NCBI GenBank assembly: GCA_009930355.1
Contig: RZYK01000076.1
Coordinates: 1-8,979 of the forward strand
Reading direction: 5' to 3'
Source: Campylobacterota bacterium
GTDB taxonomy: Bacteria > Campylobacterota > Campylobacteria > Campylobacterales > Sulfurospirillaceae
Length of the DNA stretch: 8,979 bases
Part shown: piece after piece, positions 5,990 through 8,979 of the stretch
Layout: each line of letters opens with the position of its first letter
Position numbering within the stretch: position 1 is the stretch's first letter
The notes under the pieces: generated by a model
Told to the model about the DNA's origin: nothing
The model's input: only the letters and a program-made list of their open reading frames with translations
Databases searched by the model: none
Translations under genes and position numbers: made by a program

Positions 5990-7151
5990 TAAACCACTCT
6001 TTCATTAAGTTATGTGCTGCTACATTACTTTTGGTTGCCAAAATAGCATTAGGTAAATAGGAAATCATTCCATTATGGATACAAAGATAACATTTTTCAT
6101 TACGCTCATTGGCACCAAAAGAGAGACGAATTAAGCCATTGGTATCATCAATTTCAAATAACTCTTCAAAGTGTACAAAAAAACCATCCCCTCTTAAAAG
6201 CTCTTCTTTAAAAGCGTTACGAATTTTTGAAAAATCAACACGTTCTTCAAAACAAAGTGTTCCCAAGCGTGTAATCTCTTGTGAATCTATTTCATTAGTT
6301 AATACTACATCGTAGATGTCTTTTTCCATTTTTCGCCATCGATCTTCATACTTACTCGTAATTTCAAGTTCAGCATTTTTCTTGACAGAAATTTCTGCTT
6401 TAAAAAGTTGCATCATCTGTGAAAACGAAAACTCAAAATATGCGGGGCTATCTGTTCTTAATTCTAACGTACCCTTTACATGTAAAACCCTAAGGGCTTC
6501 TTCAATAAAGGCGGCGGAGAAGACACGTCGGTGAGGTTTCTTATCCCACGGAACAGGGAAATGGACAAAAATTCGACCCACGACATTCGAAGGTAAAAAT
6601 TCCATAAACAGTCTCGCATCATAATCAACTACTAAAATATTTTCAATCTTTTGAAGTTCACACTGCTTTACAACTTGCTCAATAGAAGGTTTATGAATTT
6701 CAAGTCCAATAAATTGAATATGCGGATTTTTTTTAGCTTGATGCAATAAATGCCTGCCACTTCCAAAACCGATTTCAACCCAAATTTCGCGTTCTACCCT
6801 AAAATCATTGGCAAAAAAATTAATCTCTTTGAGAAAAGGTGATGGCTTTACATGTAAAAACTTTTTAGGCTCAATATTGGAAAAAATCTCTTTTGCTTCA
6901 CTTGCATCCCTAAAGTCTATTAATACCTTTTGCAAAAAAGAGGCTTGGGTGGGACGGGTCACTTTATCGCCCTTCACTAAAAAACCACCCTCTTTTTTTG
7001 GGTGAATACGAATCAGCATCGGCTCACCACCCATGGAAGCCATCACTAAAATATTTCCTCTTGCAGAGTGTGCCTCATACACAAAAGTTGTTTCACCAAA
7101 GGTGCAGGGGTAGCTAAGTTTTTTAAGAGTGCTCGTATGAAAATTTGGCAT
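5973..7151 (-). CDS. trmB: tRNA (guanine-46-N7)-methyltransferase, extended epsilon-type
   Basis: Methylates N7 of G46 in the tRNA variable loop using S-adenosylmethionine. The Rossmann core lies at about 120-285: the SAM loop EIGFGSGRHLLHQA (126-139), the acidic GLEIHKPSI (149-157), VDYDARLF (175-182), HFPVPWDKKPHRRV (197-210, equivalent to the family PDPWxKxRHxKRR motif), LRTDSPAYF (231-239) and TSKYEDRW (265-272). At 392 aa it is far longer than the usual 210-240. The extra N-terminal 120 residues and C-terminal 100 residues match no domain I recognise, but a similar length and the opening MPNF are known from the C. jejuni homologue. The usual Asp in PDPW is Val (V200). The start lies 9 bases after the flpA stop, with AAGGA 13 bases upstream. 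The ftsE start is inside the last codons. Confidence 0.92.
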   Translation of the reverse strand: MPNFHTSTLKKLSYPCTFGETTFVYEAHSARGNILVMASMGGEPMLIRIHPKKEGGFLVKGDKVTRPTQASFLQKVLIDFRDASEAKEIFSNIEPKKFLHVKPSPFLKEINFFANDFRVEREIWVEIGFGSGRHLLHQAKKNPHIQFIGLEIHKPSIEQVVKQCELQKIENILVVDYDARLFMEFLPSNVVGRIFVHFPVPWDKKPHRRVFSAAFIEEALRVLHVKGTLELRTDSPAYFEFSFSQMMQLFKAEISVKKNAELEITSKYEDRWRKMEKDIYDVVLTNEIDSQEITRLGTLCFEERVDFSKIRNAFKEELLRGDGFFVHFEELFEIDDTNGLIRLSFGANERNEKCYLCIHNGMISYLPNAILATKSNVAAHNLMKEWFNGICH

Positions 7152-7160
7152 AAACGACTT

Positions 7161-8420
7161 TTATTCCTTTGGTATTGTAATCATAACGCTATCAGAAGGG
7201 TTGGATGCAATACCAAATTTATCAATAGCAATAATGTTGTACTTATAAGCAACGCCTGGGATGGTATCGGTATCTTGGAAATTGTTTTCAAAAATACCCG
7301 TAAAACTCTGTTTTTTTGTTTCTCCCGCACTTTTAAATTCTTTGGTAATCGTATACTTAATGGCATTTTCATTACCATTCCATGTGAGATAAATGGAACG
7401 GCCATCATGTTTAACAGAATGAACCAACGGGGCACTTAAGACAGGGCGTGTCATACCTACAATAGGATTTTCAGGCTGTTTAGACTCTAAACCATCTTTA
7501 TCCACAGCAACAACTTTGTAATAATACATTTTGCCATTATCATTGATTAAATCTTCAAATTCTGTACTTTGCGTCTTGCCATGAAAACTGTAAAAAAGAC
7601 GTGATGTGGGAGAGCGATAAATTTTATAGTATGCAAAATCACTATCGGTAGCTGCTTCCCATGATAATAAAATCTTCTTAGGTAAGTCAGAAGTCGCTTT
7701 AACCCCCATAATACTTTTTGGAGCAGGTTTTGTGCGTGCTTCTACTATTTGACTTGGCGCAGAGATTACACCATCGTGTGTTTTAACCTTGACACGGTAA
7801 CGATAAACATAATTATCTTGTAACTCTTTATCTATAAATTCAGCGCTCAATCGTCCTTCAACTTTTCCCACTTCATCCCACGACGTTGATTTATATTCAT
7901 TACGTTCAATGATATAATATTCAACATTTTCTGCAGCATGAGGTCTCCAAATAATTTTGACACGAGCAGGAAGATCTGCAATAGCTGTAATAAAAGAAAC
8001 AGGTTCTAGAGCACCTACGGTAGGCTTTTTAACAACTGTTCCGCTTGTTGTCGCACTTACTCGCATACTCGGGGCTGATTCGTGTTTACTAGAAGAATAC
8101 GTACTCATTTGGTAAGAATACGTTGTATTTGGATTTAATTTTGTATCAACATAATGAGAGACGTATTTATCTTTAATGGTGGCAACTTTTTTCATGCGTC
8201 CACTCTCTAAACGGTAAAGGTAATAGCCTTCTATATGATTATTATAAATAGGCGTCCACTCAAAACCAATATCTGTACCACTGGCTAACGTTCTTACGTT
8301 TTCAACCAAAGGCAATGAAGCATCAATAACAGGCTCTTTAGGTGTTTCAAGTGTTTTTGTGCAGCCACTCATTATGAGAGTCAAAGCCATTAATAACGTG
8401 ATCCAAAGTGATTGTTTCAT
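7161..8420 (-). CDS. flpA: FlpA-like lipoprotein with four fibronectin type III-like repeats
   Basis: A surface or outer-membrane lipoprotein. From the ATG at 8420 it is 419 aa, with a short lipoprotein signal peptide (MKQSLW, hydrophobic TLLMALTLIM) and lipobox MSGC with the lipidated Cys at residue 20. Four beta-rich repeats follow (about 41-125, 137-229, 233-325 and 327-417), each closing with a related line: YSYQMSTYSSSKHESAPS, YRYRVKVKTHDGVISAPS, YYYKVVAVDKDGLES and YKYNIIAIDKFGIASNPS. This is the FnIII F-G strand pattern. C. jejuni FlpA at the same locus is a fibronectin-binding adhesin; a WRPH motif at 158-161 echoes its published binding segment. In an environmental relative, the role may be cell-envelope structure rather than host adhesion. 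An ATG at 8429 is in frame, but AAGGA abuts it, while the spacing to 8420 is 8 bases. The 5' end overlaps the upstream synthase gene by 74 bases. Confidence 0.88.
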   Translation of the reverse strand: MKQSLWITLLMALTLIMSGCTKTLETPKEPVIDASLPLVENVRTLASGTDIGFEWTPIYNNHIEGYYLYRLESGRMKKVATIKDKYVSHYVDTKLNPNTTYSYQMSTYSSSKHESAPSMRVSATTSGTVVKKPTVGALEPVSFITAIADLPARVKIIWRPHAAENVEYYIIERNEYKSTSWDEVGKVEGRLSAEFIDKELQDNYVYRYRVKVKTHDGVISAPSQIVEARTKPAPKSIMGVKATSDLPKKILLSWEAATDSDFAYYKIYRSPTSRLFYSFHGKTQSTEFEDLINDNGKMYYYKVVAVDKDGLESKQPENPIVGMTRPVLSAPLVHSVKHDGRSIYLTWNGNENAIKYTITKEFKSAGETKKQSFTGIFENNFQDTDTIPGVAYKYNIIAIDKFGIASNPSDSVMITIPKE

Positions 8421-8979
8421 CAATTTCATCCTTTTTAAAGTGGTGTCTTAAATAATCATCAAAATCGTTCCACAACGGAGCATGTATTTGTAACATATTT
8501 CCAGTGCGTGGATGTTTGAGATATAAAATGTAAGCATGTAACATAACGCGGGGGATTGTATCATGATGGCTCTTAAAGCCGTATAAACTATCGCCCAATA
8601 TATGCCTAGAAAGCGCACCTAAATGCACACGTATTTGATGTGTACGCCCTGTAAAGAGCTTAGCAGAAATCAACTCTTTTTTATCATCTTTTGAACAAGC
8701 TAGTTTACAAAAAGCACTTTTGGCACTTCTTCCTTCTTTGTGTACGGCCATCTTTAAACGATGGTTTGGATTTCTTCCTATGGGTAAATCTACAACCACA
8801 TTCTCTTTTAAAGGCACATCAATCAGCGCAAGATAATAACGCCCCATGCTTTTATCTTCTAACTGAGCCGCAAGCGCAACATGCGCCTCGTTATTTTTAG
8901 CAATCACCAATGCGCCACTTGTCTCTTTATCAATGCGATGCACAATACCATGACGCTCTTCTCCACTAATCGTAGAGAG
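8347..8979 (-). CDS. RluA-family 23S rRNA/tRNA pseudouridine synthase, C-terminal 210 residues (5' end outside the window)
   Basis: Isomerises specific uridines in structured RNA to pseudouridine. The fragment opens with GEERHGIVHRIDKETSG, the RluA/RluC/RluD active-site motif, with catalytic Asp at the D of HRID (fragment residue 17). It continues with LVIAKN, then GRTHQIRVHLGALSRHILGDSLYG, a near-perfect match to the family motif, then MLHAYILYLKHP and APLWNDFDDYL, where members normally end. The frame is open to the window edge, so the N-terminus (often an S4 domain) is missing. I cannot tell RluC from RluD type, so no symbol is given. About 25 residues (from KKDEIDETI to the stop at 8347) extend past the conserved end and overprint the flpA signal peptide; see findings. 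Confidence 0.9.
   Translation of the reverse strand, partial: LSTISGEERHGIVHRIDKETSGALVIAKNNEAHVALAAQLEDKSMGRYYLALIDVPLKENVVVDLPIGRNPNHRLKMAVHKEGRSAKSAFCKLACSKDDKKELISAKLFTGRTHQIRVHLGALSRHILGDSLYGFKSHHDTIPRVMLHAYILYLKHPRTGNMLQIHAPLWNDFDDYLRHHFKKDEIDETITLDHVINGFDSHNEWLHKNT
8429..8433 (-). promoter_or_regulatory. Ribosome binding site that selects the flpA start at 8420
   Basis: AAGGA is followed by 8 bases and then ATGAAACAATC. It partly overlaps the alternative ATG at 8429, which could not use it. It lies inside the coding sequence of the upstream pseudouridine synthase. Confidence 0.7.

Noticed and set aside
7068..7439. A plus-strand open frame of 123 codons opposite the trmB start and flpA end
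   Set aside because: It crosses the junction of two solid minus-strand genes, and its translation resembles no protein; it is a shadow frame.
8240..8252. TATAAT-like sequence on the minus strand inside flpA
   Set aside because: It is internal to a coding region in AT-rich DNA and has no associated start codon or intergenic space downstream; it is probably composition.
8427..8429. ATG at 8429 as the flpA start (three extra residues, MKL)
   Set aside because: AAGGA directly abuts or overlaps this codon, while the ATG at 8420 has ideal 8-base spacing and still gives a complete lipoprotein signal peptide.

Overview
The window is a compact, AT-rich stretch of a Campylobacterota (formerly Epsilonproteobacteria) chromosome. 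Gene content and order match the Campylobacter jejuni block running from an RluA-type pseudouridine synthase through flpA, trmB, ftsE, ftsX, an M23/EnvC-like gene, pyrH, rpoZ and spoT to tyrS. That order is recalled from established annotation and was not searched here. Protein wording suggests a free-living Campylobacteraceae relative such as Sulfurospirillum rather than C. jejuni itself, but this is an impression, not an identification.

All ten protein genes lie on the minus strand, so transcription runs from the right end (8979) to the left end (1). In transcription order they are: RluA-family synthase (5' end outside the window), FlpA-like lipoprotein, TrmB, FtsE, FtsX, EnvC-like protein, PyrH, RpoZ, SpoT, and the first 34 codons of TyrS. 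Junctions are overlaps or gaps of about 8 to 65 bases, and no terminator hairpin is visible, so one operon or a set of overlapping transcripts is likely. No stretch over 300 bases lacks a gene. I see no tRNA, rRNA, mobile element, CRISPR array or origin.

Three functional groups are interleaved. FtsE, FtsX and the EnvC-like protein form the expected divisome module that couples ATP hydrolysis to amidase activation across the inner membrane. PyrH, RpoZ, SpoT and TyrS link pyrimidine nucleotide supply, RNA polymerase omega, (p)ppGpp turnover and tRNA charging. The pseudouridine synthase and TrmB are RNA-modification enzymes flanking an outer-membrane lipoprotein with four fibronectin type III-like repeats.

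This is largely a housekeeping region and I found no convincing new multi-gene system. The details most worth a second look are: a six-codon ORF with the strongest ribosome binding site in the window, placed just before pyrH; the lipoprotein signal peptide overprinted on the tail of the pseudouridine synthase; an eight-residue tandem duplication in FtsX; a TrmB with long extra domains and an altered PDPW motif; a WRPH motif in the FlpA homologue; and a spoT gene starting with TTG without a visible ribosome binding site.
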